The translations under genes and the position numbers were made by a program. A stretch of DNA of 64,000 nucleotides from the NCBI GenBank assembly GCA_025350465.1, contig JANXXU010000011.1, positions 26,888-90,887 of the forward strand, read 5' to 3'. Below, piece after piece: positions 52,221-60,125 of the stretch. How positions within the stretch are numbered: the stretch's first letter is position 1; every line of letters starts with the position of its first letter. The stretch is from Alphaproteobacteria bacterium. GTDB taxonomy: Bacteria > Pseudomonadota > Alphaproteobacteria > Micropepsales > Micropepsaceae. The notes under the pieces were generated by a model, which saw only the letters and a list, made by a program, of their open reading frames with translations, did no database searches and had not been told where the DNA came from.

Positions 52221-52961
52221 ATGGCCCGCGTCCATCTGACAACCAATCTCTGGGAGCGCCCGTTTTTGGCGGCCTTCGACTTCGCGCGCGATCTCTCGAC
52301 GTTCGCCGTGAGCGTCGTGAAACCGCGCGAGGCCCCTGAAGCATCTACCGTGCCCCAGGGCGACGGTCACAAAGTGGTTGTGCTGCCGGGTATCATGACG
52401 GGCGACTTCACCACCGTTCGTTTGGTCGGCTGGCTGAACCGGGTCGGCTACGATGCGCAAGGGTGGGGTCCGGGCGTCAATTGGGGTCCGACCTCGCGCA
52501 GCTTGACGCGCGTCGATGCCCTGATTGACGCCGCATATGTCGCGAGCGGCCGCAAGGTGTCGCTCGTCGGGCGAAGTCTCGGCGGTCTCTATGCGCGCGA
52601 ATATGCCAAGCGCCGACCGGACCGCGTCGCGCGCGTCATCACGCTCGGCACGCCGGTCCAATTTCCGGTCAAGACGCCGCTCTCGCCGTTCGAAAGCGTG
52701 CTCGCGCATTTCTATGATCCAAGCGTCGCGACGCGCCTGGACGACCTGCCGAAGAATCCGCCCGTGCCGCTGACCGCGATTTATTCCAAGAGCGACGGCA
52801 TCATTCCATGGCAGGCGTGCTTGGTCGAAGAAGGACCGCTCGCCGAAAACCTCGAAATCGATAGTGCCCACACCGTCATGGGCGAGAACCCGCGCGCCAT
52901 GCGCATTATCGCCGCGAGGCTCGCTGACAAACCGTTCAGCGAACCGCTAACGAAGGCGTGA
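52221..52961 (+). CDS. Alpha/beta hydrolase, lipase-like
   Basis: A 246-aa hydrolase. The nucleophile elbow GRSLGG carries the catalytic serine around residue 117, preceded by VVLPGIMTGDF (oxyanion strand), and the acid/His are plausible in IYSKSDGIIPWQAC and DSAHTVMGENP. It resembles PGAP1-like/triacylglycerol-lipase proteins of alphaproteobacteria. The ATG at 52221 is divergent from the O-methyltransferase (60 nt apart); the open frame upstream of it runs antisense to that gene. No signal peptide. Confidence 0.85.
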   Translation: MARVHLTTNLWERPFLAAFDFARDLSTFAVSVVKPREAPEASTVPQGDGHKVVVLPGIMTGDFTTVRLVGWLNRVGYDAQGWGPGVNWGPTSRSLTRVDALIDAAYVASGRKVSLVGRSLGGLYAREYAKRRPDRVARVITLGTPVQFPVKTPLSPFESVLAHFYDPSVATRLDDLPKNPPVPLTAIYSKSDGIIPWQACLVEEGPLAENLEIDSAHTVMGENPRAMRIIAARLADKPFSEPLTKA

Positions 52962-53144
52962 ATCCCGGTCACAATGACGCCGCAATTGGGCCACCCCAAC
53001 GCCGCGATGGCCGCCCATCTTTCCACTGTCGGTTGGCTCGAGGAAGTGAAGGGCATCGCCTCGGATCATCAGCCCCCAGCCCCCCTCGCGGCCTTATCCT
53101 GATCGGCCTCGGGCCAACCGCTAGCTTCCCCATTCGAATTCGTG

Positions 53145-53182
53145 AAAAACTCCCGTCCGCACAATAGCGACGGGAGTTTTTT
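53145..53182 (+). promoter_or_regulatory. Hairpin with T-run that buries the SDR ribosome-binding site
   Basis: AAAAACTCCCGTC at 53145-53157 pairs with GACGGGAGTTTTT at 53169-53181, around an 11-nt loop; the T-run ends at 53182 and the SDR ATG is at 53184. The right arm contains GGGAG (53172-53176), the only Shine-Dalgarno for that ATG at a proper distance (7 nt). It can be read as a bidirectional terminator or as a translational switch. Confidence 0.72.
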
Positions 53183-53183
53183 C

Positions 53184-53927
53184 ATGCGTCTGTCAGGCCG
53201 TGTTGCCATCGTCACCGGCGCCGCATCCGGCATTGGCCGCGCCTCGACCCAATGCTTCGCACGCGAGGGCGCGCAGGTCTTCGCGGTCGATCTGCCGGAT
53301 AGAGGGCTCGCCGGCGCCCATGCCGGCCAAGAGCGCATTGCAACGCTCGAGGCAAGCGTCGCCGATGCCGACGCGGCGGAGGCGATTATCGGCGGTGCGA
53401 CAAAACGCTTCGGCAAGCTCGACATCCTGATGAACAACGCCGGCGTCGCCAGCAACGCACTTGCCGAGGCGATGAGCCTTGCCGACTGGGACCGCACCTT
53501 CGCCGTCAATTTGCGGGCGCCCTTTATCCTCTGTCAGCGCGCGATCCCGCATCTGAAGGCAAGTGGCGTCGGGCGCATCATCAATGTCGCTTCGGTGATG
53601 GCCGAGGGTACCGGCTTTGGATTGTCCGCCTACTGCGCATCGAAGGCGGGCGTTGCCGGCTTGACCCGAACCTTGGCCTTGGAGCTCGGCAAATTCGGCA
53701 TCACGGCGAACTACCTGTTGCCGGGCGCGATCCGCACCGGAATGACCTCGCCACTCTGGGAGGCGCGGCCCGATATTGCAGATATCTGGGCGAACAAATC
53801 GGCCCTGCGGCGTTTGGGCGAGCCTGACGACTTGGCGAAGGCGGCGTTGTTCCTGGCCTCCGACGATGGCGCCTTCGTGACCGGCCACGGCCTGACCGTT
53901 GACGGCGGTTTGATGCTTCGCGTCTAG
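53184..53927 (+). CDS. SDR family oxidoreductase (FabG-like)
   Basis: A 247-aa classical SDR. The cofactor loop TGAASGIG is at residues 12-19 (VAIVTGAASGIGRA), with NNAGVAS after strand 4. The catalytic serine is in NVASVMAEGTG and YxxxK is YCASK. It ends with FVTGHGLTVDGGLMLRV, usual for FabG-like enzymes. Substrate unknown. Start choice: the ATG at 53184 begins two bases after the hairpin described separately; a GTG at 53142 in frame upstream lies before the hairpin and would add 14 residues. Confidence 0.9.
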   Translation: MRLSGRVAIVTGAASGIGRASTQCFAREGAQVFAVDLPDRGLAGAHAGQERIATLEASVADADAAEAIIGGATKRFGKLDILMNNAGVASNALAEAMSLADWDRTFAVNLRAPFILCQRAIPHLKASGVGRIINVASVMAEGTGFGLSAYCASKAGVAGLTRTLALELGKFGITANYLLPGAIRTGMTSPLWEARPDIADIWANKSALRRLGEPDDLAKAALFLASDDGAFVTGHGLTVDGGLMLRV

Positions 53928-54020
53928 CGATTAACAACTGGACACTTGCGGATTTCGGCCAGGTTGCGTAATCCCATGCGCCCATTCGTGGCGTTGCAGC
54001 GTAGTCCTAGCGCATTCGAG

Positions 54021-54764
54021 ATGATTGAAATCGAAGGTCTTGTCCGGCGGTTTGGCCCGCTCACCGCTGTCGGCGGCATTTCTTTGCGCGTCGCCAAGGG
54101 TGAGGTGCTGGGCTTTTTGGGCCCCAACGGCGCCGGCAAATCGACGACCATGAAGATGATCACCGGCTTCCTCGCGCCCAGCGAAGGCCGTATCACCGTC
54201 TGCGGACACGACGTCGTCGAAGAACCGATGAAGGCCCAAGCCGCCATCGGCTATCTGCCCGAAGGCGCGCCGGCTTATCCCGACATGACGCCGAAGGAGT
54301 TCTTGACCTTCATCGCCACCGTGCGCGGGCTGAAAGGCGCCGCAGCGAAGATCGCGATCGCTACCGCCGTCGCTCACACGGGTTTGGGCTCGGTTCTCGA
54401 TCAGCGGATCGAAACGCTGTCGAAGGGCTTCAAGCGGCGTGTTGGCTTGGCACAAGCCATTCTTCACGAGCCGCCGGTGTTGATCATGGACGAACCGACC
54501 GACGGTCTCGATCCCAATCAAAAGCACGCGGCGCGCGCGCTGATCAAAGCGATGAGCCCTGAAAAGGCGATCATCATCTCGACGCATATCTTGGAAGAGG
54601 TTGAGGCGGTCTGCACGCGCGCCATCATCATCGACAAGGGGCGCATCGTCGCCGACGGTACGCCTGCGGAGCTCTTGAACAAGGCGCCGTCCCACAAACT
54701 CGACGACGTCTTCCGTTCGTTGACGACGCCAGACGCTGAGATCAAGGCGGAACTCGCGCCATGA
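54021..54764 (+). CDS. ABC transporter ATPase, GldA-like
   Basis: A 247-aa ABC ATPase. Walker A GPNGAGKST is at residues 34-42, the signature is LSKGFKRRVGLAQA, and Walker B is VLIMDEPTDGLDPNQ, followed by the switch ISTHILEEVEAVC. The LSKGFKRR signature variant and DDVFRSLTTPD tail are characteristic of the GldA/NosF-like branch. First of four genes with 4-nt or near overlaps that resemble the gliding ABC transporter GldAFG. Its stop overlaps the permease start (ATGA). Confidence 0.92.
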   Translation: MIEIEGLVRRFGPLTAVGGISLRVAKGEVLGFLGPNGAGKSTTMKMITGFLAPSEGRITVCGHDVVEEPMKAQAAIGYLPEGAPAYPDMTPKEFLTFIATVRGLKGAAAKIAIATAVAHTGLGSVLDQRIETLSKGFKRRVGLAQAILHEPPVLIMDEPTDGLDPNQKHAARALIKAMSPEKAIIISTHILEEVEAVCTRAIIIDKGRIVADGTPAELLNKAPSHKLDDVFRSLTTPDAEIKAELAP

Positions 54765-55501
54765 GCTTCACCAATGCGACCATGGCCGTCTTTCGCCGTG
54801 AATTTTCAGGGTACTTCGCGACCCCGCTCGCCTACGTCTTCATCGTCATTTTTCTGCTGTCGATGGGTACGTTCACGTTCTACTTCGGCAACTTCTTCGA
54901 GAACGGCCGCGCCGAGCTCGACTCCTTCTTCGGCTTTCATCCGTGGCTCTATTTGTTTCTGATCCCGGCGATTTCGATGCGCCTGTGGGCCGAAGAGCGC
55001 AAGACCGGCACGATCGAATTGCTGCTCACCTTGCCTATTCCCTTGAGCGCCGCGGTGTTGGGCAAGTTTTTTGCCGCTTGGGCCTTCGCCGGCATCGCGC
55101 TCTTGCTGACCTTTCCGATGTGGCTGACGGTCAATTATCTGGGCTCGCCCGACAACGGCGTAATCCTCGCAAGCTATGTGGGCAGCTGGCTCATGGCCGG
55201 CGCCTATCTGGCGATCGGTTCGTGCATCTCGGCCTTGACCAACAACCAGGTCATCGCCTTCGTCGTCACCGTCGTGATTTGCTTCCTCTGGACGATTGCC
55301 GGCCACGAAATCGTGCTGAACTTCTTCCAGGGCTGGGCGCCGACCGTCCTGATCAACACGATTTCATCGTTCAGCTTCCTGGCTCATTTCAATGCAATCA
55401 CCCAGGGCGTGATCGATTTTCGCGATCTCATCTTTTTCGGCTCGCTGATCGCACTGTGGCTGTTTGCTACCGTCATCGCCGTTGACGCGAAGCGGGCCTG
55501 A
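54761..55501 (+). CDS. ABC transporter permease, GldF-like
   Basis: A 246-aa protein with six hydrophobic helices of the ABC-2 type. Diagnostic segments are FRREFSGYFATPLAYVFIVIF at the start, LIPAISMRLWAEERKTGTIELL in the middle (the elbow of NosY/GldF permeases), and LAHFNAITQGVIDFRDLIFF toward the end. It would form the membrane pore of the GldA-like ATPase. Start overlaps the ATPase stop; the next gene begins 5 nt after its own stop. Confidence 0.92.
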   Translation: MSFTNATMAVFRREFSGYFATPLAYVFIVIFLLSMGTFTFYFGNFFENGRAELDSFFGFHPWLYLFLIPAISMRLWAEERKTGTIELLLTLPIPLSAAVLGKFFAAWAFAGIALLLTFPMWLTVNYLGSPDNGVILASYVGSWLMAGAYLAIGSCISALTNNQVIAFVVTVVICFLWTIAGHEIVLNFFQGWAPTVLINTISSFSFLAHFNAITQGVIDFRDLIFFGSLIALWLFATVIAVDAKRA

Positions 55502-55506
55502 CGCCG

Positions 55507-57456
55507 ATGACCTGGACCAGATCGACGATCGCGACTGTTGCTCTTGTCCTCGCGGTGATCCTGTTCTTTGCGCTCAACATTGCGGCGAACATCTTCTTTC
55601 GCTCGGCGCGCCTCGATCTCACGCAAGGCGGGCTCTTCACGCTGAGCAGCGGCACGATCGACACGCTGGAGTCGATCCCCGAACCCGTCACCTTGCGTTT
55701 CTTCTATTCCGATCGCCTCGCCGCGAAATATGTCGGCCTGCGCGCCTATGGCCAGCGCGTGCGCGATTTGCTGCAGGAATTCGTCGCGCGCTCGAACGGT
55801 AAGCTGAAGCTCGAAGTTGTCGATCCCGAACCGCTGACCGACCAGGAGGATTTGGCGGTCGCCGAAGGTATCTCCGCCGCGCCCATTGGCGGCGAGACGC
55901 TCTATTTCGGCCTCGTCGGGACCAATATGGTCAACGGCCGCGAGGTCATTCCGCTGTTCAGTCAGGATCGCGAGAAGTATCTCGAATACGATCTGACGAG
56001 CCTCATCTACAAATTGACGCGCGAAAAGAAGCCCAAGATCGGCATCGTCACCAATCTGCCGCTCGATACAGGCTTGGGTGGCATGCAGGCGGCACTGCAG
56101 GGCCGCTCGCAGCCCTTCGTGATCTACGAACAGATGCAGTCGACGTTCGACCTCCAGTTTTTGGAGCAGGATTTCGACCGCGTGCCGGCCGACATCGACG
56201 TCGTGATGATCGCGCATCCAAAACCGCTCAATCCGAAAACGCTCTACGCGCTCGACCAATTCATCATGCGCGGCGGACGCGCCTTCGTGCTGCTCGATCC
56301 GGTCTCCGAGATCGCCAGGCAGGAAGTGGATCCTTCGGGCGGTCCCTCGCAAGTCGCGACGTTGTCTTCGGCCACCAGCATCGAGCCGCTGATGAAGAGC
56401 TGGGGCGTTCACATCGAGCCGCGCTTCGTCATCGGCGACGGCAAGCGCGCACTGTCGGTGAATGCCGGCGGCGGTCAGGTGAAACCCTACCTTGCGTGGC
56501 TCGGCTTTGAAAAAGAGGACTTCAATCAGAACGATCCCGTGATCGGTGATTTGGAAACGCTCAATTTGGGCACGGTCGGCATGATAACGCCGATCGACGG
56601 GCGGACGACGAAGGTCACGCCGCTCGTTCAAAGCACGAACTATGCGATGGAGATCGATGCCGCGCGCGTGCAATTCCAGCCCAACCCCGACGAGCTGATC
56701 GACAGTTTCATCCCGACCAACGAGCGCTACACGATCGCCGCGCGCATCACCGGCCCCGTCAAATCGGCGTTCCCCGGCGGGCCGCCGGCCGAGGCAGCCG
56801 CGCCGCCTGCCGCCGGACAAAAGCCCGCCGCGCCGCTGCCCGCGCCTCTCAAGGAGAGCAAGAACGTCAACATCATCCTCTTGGCCGACAGCGACATTTT
56901 CAATGACGATTTCTGGGTCCAGATCGAGAATTTGGCGGGACAGCGCGTCGCCCAACCCGTCGCCGGCAACGGCGACTTCGTCCTGAACGCGCTCGACAAT
57001 CTGGGCGGTTCGAGCCAGCTGCTGTCGCTCCGCTCACGCGGCACCTCGAAGCGGCCGTTCGAACTTGTCGAGGGCATTCGCCGCAACGCCCAGGCGCGCT
57101 TCTCGCGCGAAGAAAAGGTGCTCGAGGCCAAGGTTGCCGACACCGAGAAGCGGCTACAGGAGCTTCAGGGCCGCCGTACCGCGCGCGGCCAGCCGGGGCA
57201 AGGCAAGGCGCAAGAGCTGTTTTCGCCCGAACAGCGCGCCGCAATCGAAAAGTTTCGTGACCAATATTTTGCCTCGCGCAAGGAGTTGCGTGCCGTTCAG
57301 CATCGCTTGAGCAGCGACATCGATCGCCTGGGCGGTTGGCTTGCGGCGATCAATATTCTTCTCGTGCCGCTGATGTTGGCGGGTGTCGCGACCGTACTCG
57401 CCGTGATGCGCCGGCGGCGGCACGCCAAGCCGAGTGCCGAAGGACCTGCGTCATGA
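55507..57456 (+). CDS. GldG-like ABC auxiliary protein
   Basis: A 649-aa protein with one N-terminal helix (residues ~10-32), a large periplasmic domain of the ABC_transp_aux type (GldG family), a helical/charged region (~515-600: RFSREEKVLEAKVADTEKRL), and a C-terminal helix (~618-638) ending in basic residues. Motifs include FSQDREKYLEYDLTSLIYKL and IVTNLPLDTGLGGMQ. A Pro/Ala linker lies near residue 430. In gliding Bacteroidetes GldG partners GldA and GldF. The stop overlaps the DUF4340 start (ATGA). Confidence 0.9.
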   Translation: MTWTRSTIATVALVLAVILFFALNIAANIFFRSARLDLTQGGLFTLSSGTIDTLESIPEPVTLRFFYSDRLAAKYVGLRAYGQRVRDLLQEFVARSNGKLKLEVVDPEPLTDQEDLAVAEGISAAPIGGETLYFGLVGTNMVNGREVIPLFSQDREKYLEYDLTSLIYKLTREKKPKIGIVTNLPLDTGLGGMQAALQGRSQPFVIYEQMQSTFDLQFLEQDFDRVPADIDVVMIAHPKPLNPKTLYALDQFIMRGGRAFVLLDPVSEIARQEVDPSGGPSQVATLSSATSIEPLMKSWGVHIEPRFVIGDGKRALSVNAGGGQVKPYLAWLGFEKEDFNQNDPVIGDLETLNLGTVGMITPIDGRTTKVTPLVQSTNYAMEIDAARVQFQPNPDELIDSFIPTNERYTIAARITGPVKSAFPGGPPAEAAAPPAAGQKPAAPLPAPLKESKNVNIILLADSDIFNDDFWVQIENLAGQRVAQPVAGNGDFVLNALDNLGGSSQLLSLRSRGTSKRPFELVEGIRRNAQARFSREEKVLEAKVADTEKRLQELQGRRTARGQPGQGKAQELFSPEQRAAIEKFRDQYFASRKELRAVQHRLSSDIDRLGGWLAAINILLVPLMLAGVATVLAVMRRRRHAKPSAEGPAS

Positions 57457-58610
57457 GCCAAACAGCGCCGACATCGCCGATAGCGCCGGTCTTGCGGCGA
57501 CGGTTGACGGCGTTGACCTACCTTGGTGTCGCGACGGCCGTCACCGTTGTGCTCGCCCTCGCCGCCGTTTGGCTCCGCGCCTCCTCCGTCGAGCCCGCCT
57601 TCCGGCACCAGCTGCTGTTTCCGAACCTGGCCGCGAAGGCGAACGACGTGGCGACGATTCTGGTGGAGTCGAAGGCCTCTGCGTTTTCCGTCACGCGTAG
57701 TGCGGATGGACGTTGGATATTGCCTGGCAAATTGGGTTACCCGGCCGATGTCGATCTGGTGCGCAAAACCGTCATCGCGTTGACTGAGATCGAAGCCATC
57801 GACCAACGCACAGCGCGTCGTGATTGGCATGAGCGCTTGGGTCTCGGGCTGCCGAAGAGCGGCGGCAGCGGCACGATCGTCACGCTGAAGGATAGTCACG
57901 GCGCGGTCCTCGCGGCCCTTGTCAGCGGGCAAGCCGTCGAAGGTGTGGCCGCAAGCGGCAACACGGCGATCTACGTTCGCCGCCCCGACGAAGATCAGAC
58001 CTATGTAGGGCTGGGGTCGTATGCGCCGCAGCCCGATCAGTCACAGTGGCTCGATAAGACGTTTCTCGACCTCGCTCGCGACCGCGTGAAGACCGTCGCG
58101 ATGAAGCCGTTGAAGGGGCCATCTTACACCGTCTCCCGCGCCAAGCCCGCCGACCAGAACTTCGTCGTCGGCGAGCCGCTGCCGCCCGGGCGCGTGTTGC
58201 GCACCGAGGCTGAACCCAACGGCGTCGGCAACGCCTTGGTCGGCGCGACATTCGAAGACGTGGCGCGCGCCGACTCGCTGGATTTCAAGAATGCCGCGCA
58301 TGCGAGCTATTTGACGTTCGACGGGCTGACCCTGAACGTCAGCGCAATCGAAAAGGATCGCGATTTCTGGATCACAGTGGACGCGATCGCCAATCCGCAA
58401 CCGCCGGCACCGCCTACGCCAGGCGCGCCGGCGTCACCGGTGCCGCTGAAGCCCGACATCGCTAAGGAAGCGTCGGCGATCAATCACATGACCGCTGGAT
58501 GGGCCTATAAAGTCCCACGCTACAAGGGCGTTCTAATTACGGCAGCGCTCGAGGATTTGCTGAAACCGGTGGGTGGCGTACCGCCTGCTCCGCCGCCGGC
58601 AGGGCCGTAA
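57453..58610 (+). CDS. DUF4340 domain protein
   Basis: A 385-aa protein. N-terminal membrane helix (residues ~18-40), then DUF4340-type repeats: LVESKASAFSVTRSADGRWIL, KTVIALTEIEAIDQRTARRDWHERLGL (each shown only in part in the family), and IYVRRPDEDQTYVG. A Pro-rich loop near 320-340 and a Pro-rich tail are present. DUF4340 proteins regularly follow GldG-like genes and are presumed periplasmic parts of the same complex. The 4-nt overlap with the GldG-like gene supports this. Confidence 0.87.
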   Translation: MSQTAPTSPIAPVLRRRLTALTYLGVATAVTVVLALAAVWLRASSVEPAFRHQLLFPNLAAKANDVATILVESKASAFSVTRSADGRWILPGKLGYPADVDLVRKTVIALTEIEAIDQRTARRDWHERLGLGLPKSGGSGTIVTLKDSHGAVLAALVSGQAVEGVAASGNTAIYVRRPDEDQTYVGLGSYAPQPDQSQWLDKTFLDLARDRVKTVAMKPLKGPSYTVSRAKPADQNFVVGEPLPPGRVLRTEAEPNGVGNALVGATFEDVARADSLDFKNAAHASYLTFDGLTLNVSAIEKDRDFWITVDAIANPQPPAPPTPGAPASPVPLKPDIAKEASAINHMTAGWAYKVPRYKGVLITAALEDLLKPVGGVPPAPPPAGP

Positions 58611-58614
58611 GATT

Positions 58615-59367
58615 CTATTTGGGCGGCAGCTTGAGCTGTGCCGCGCCCAGGATTTGTCCCATCGCGCCGGATTGGACCCAGACGACGATGCCGTCGGAAT
58701 TCTCGCCGGGCTGACCTTTGATAGGAAGGCGCAACGAGAGCGCGCTGCCCGACCACTTGCCGACCGCGGCAAAACTGCGAACGACGTTGTGATAGGTGAT
58801 GATGCGTCCGCGGTTCTCGCCGCTGCCGATATTGACGGTGCGTGAATCGAGTGTATGCGCCAACCACACCGTCGCGTCGCGATGTGGTCCGGCGCCGAGC
58901 GCGACTTCGATATCGTCGCCGACAACTCGCAGCCCCACTGGGATCCGCTCGGCGATGTCCTCGCGTTTGCATTTTTCGATGATCTGCAGCGCGTTGTCGC
59001 GCTGATTGCCGGGCACGTCTTCGTCGCCGTCGATCACCATCTCCGGCGTGTAGACCTGATGGGAGGCAAGGACCTTGGAATAGGCCTCCTGGCGCAGTGT
59101 ATTTTCATGGCTCGCGAGCGTGTCGCGCCAGCCGATATAGTCCCAATAGTCGATACTGAACGACAGTGCGATCACGTCGTGCCGCGATTGCAGTTCGCCG
59201 ACGAACTTATCGGCCTGCGGACAGGACGAGCAGCCCTGGCTCGTGAACAACTCGACGACGATCGGTTCTCTGGTCTCGCCGGCGAGCGCGGGCGCCGCAA
59301 AAAGAAATGCGCCGAGTGCGGCGACGCGCCCGGCGCTCCAGGTCCAAGAGGGGATCATGCCTGTCAT
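58615..59367 (-). CDS. DUF1223 thioredoxin-like exported protein
   Basis: A 250-aa protein with an N-terminal signal peptide (hydrophobic stretch VAALGAFLFAAPALA) and a thioredoxin-like domain opening with VELFTSQGCSSCPQAD, where CSSC is the CxxC motif. YTPEMVIDGDEDVPGN and the C-terminal beta domain follow the DUF1223 pattern. It may act as an extracytoplasmic redox protein; function unproven. ATGs at 59367 and 59358 both fit. It converges on the DUF4340 gene with 4 nt between stops. Confidence 0.88.
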   Translation of the reverse strand: MTGMIPSWTWSAGRVAALGAFLFAAPALAGETREPIVVELFTSQGCSSCPQADKFVGELQSRHDVIALSFSIDYWDYIGWRDTLASHENTLRQEAYSKVLASHQVYTPEMVIDGDEDVPGNQRDNALQIIEKCKREDIAERIPVGLRVVGDDIEVALGAGPHRDATVWLAHTLDSRTVNIGSGENRGRIITYHNVVRSFAAVGKWSGSALSLRLPIKGQPGENSDGIVVWVQSGAMGQILGAAQLKLPPK

Positions 59368-59502
59368 TGCAGGCGAATCTTAGCGCCGTTCGAGGCTCAC
59401 TGCCTAGTCACGAACCGGTGTCGTCGCGTTGCCAATCGCCCGAAGCTGCATGTCAGCTGGATTTGGCGGAAACCTAAGGACTACAACGAGCGTCCCGATA
59501 CC

Positions 59503-59685
59503 ATGTCGGAACGATTGTTAATGCGCAGAAAGGAATTGGGATTGACGCAGCGTGGGGCCGCCAAGCGCCTAGGGATTGGTCGAGCCACGTACGTTGCGTG
59601 GGAGAAACGTTGTCGAACACCCGGCAATCGGTTCTGGCCGCGGATCATTACCTTTTTGGGATACGATCCATATCCGGCGTTGTGA
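59503..59685 (+). CDS. Small HTH (XRE-like) protein
   Basis: A 60-aa protein consisting of one helix-turn-helix: RRKELGLTQRGAAKRLGIGR, then ATYVAWEKR, followed by NRFWPRIITFLGYDP, an ending I know from stand-alone HTH proteins in proteobacteria. It has the layout of a small repressor or a leftover of one. Base use here is less GC-biased than in the preceding operon, and it sits just before a tRNA fragment and a transposase remnant. Confidence 0.7.
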   Translation: MSERLLMRRKELGLTQRGAAKRLGIGRATYVAWEKRCRTPGNRFWPRIITFLGYDPYPAL

Positions 59686-59767
59686 AGTTTTCTCCCGCCG
59701 GAGTTTGAGGTTTGTCGCAGCGATTCCGGCCAGCCACTGAGGCTTGGTAACGGCGACCTTCAGACCC

Positions 59768-59817
59768 TCTGACTACGAATCTGGGGGTCAGAGGTTCGGA
59801 TGCTTTCGGGTGCGCCA
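59768..59817 (+). pseudogene. 3' half of a tRNA-Arg(ACG) gene (probable integration scar)
   Basis: Fifty bases match the 3' half of tRNA-Arg(ACG). The anticodon loop is CTACGAA at 59773-59779 and the variable region GGGTC. The T-stem 5' arm is AGAGG, the T-loop TTCGGAT (normally TTCGAAT), the 3' acceptor strand CGGGTGC, the discriminator G, and CCA at 59815-59817. Both stems have mismatches, and no 5' half precedes it. Such fragments are left where elements integrate into tRNA 3' ends. Confidence 0.72.
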
Positions 59818-59868
59818 GCCTTATCAAGCGCTTATTCGGTTGACGCGATCACGCGAAGCGCACCCAGC

Positions 59869-60054
59869 ACCGTCATAGAGTCTTTTGACTCGGCGGAGTT
59901 AGTTGAGCGTGCACTCTCATGGCTGCGCCGCAACCGCCGCCTGATGGCGCACTACGAAGCCCTCGCTATCATCGCCGAAGGCTTCGCAAAGCTCGCCATG
60001 ATCTCCATCATGCTCAAATGCCTGACCGAGACAAAACCAGCTCCAACCTCATAA
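59869..60054 (+). mobile_element. C-terminal remnant of an IS5-family transposase
   Basis: The last 61 residues of a frame open from 59800 match the end of IS5/IS427-type DDE transposases. IESFDSAELVERALSWLRRN corresponds to the usual VVERTFAWLxR block with the catalytic glutamate, then RRLMAHYEAL and a closing hydrophobic helix AKLAMISIMLKCL. The catalytic N-terminal two thirds are absent, and no terminal inverted repeats were found. It begins about 50 nt after the tRNA fragment. Confidence 0.75.
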
Positions 60055-60125
60055 ACTTCCGAGTCAGGCTCTTAGCAGCTTAGGTACTTTAGATGCCGAG
60101 CGACGATTGGCCACTGCGTCAGGGT

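Noticed and set aside
52974..53102. 42-codon frame between the hydrolase and the SDR
   Set aside because: No ribosome-binding site and no recognisable content; the segment ends just before the hairpin and is more simply intergenic.
55384..56955. 523-codon open frame on the minus strand opposite the GldG-like gene
   Set aside because: Long, but Arg/His/Asp-rich and without domains, while the plus strand encodes a coherent operon with overlapping starts.
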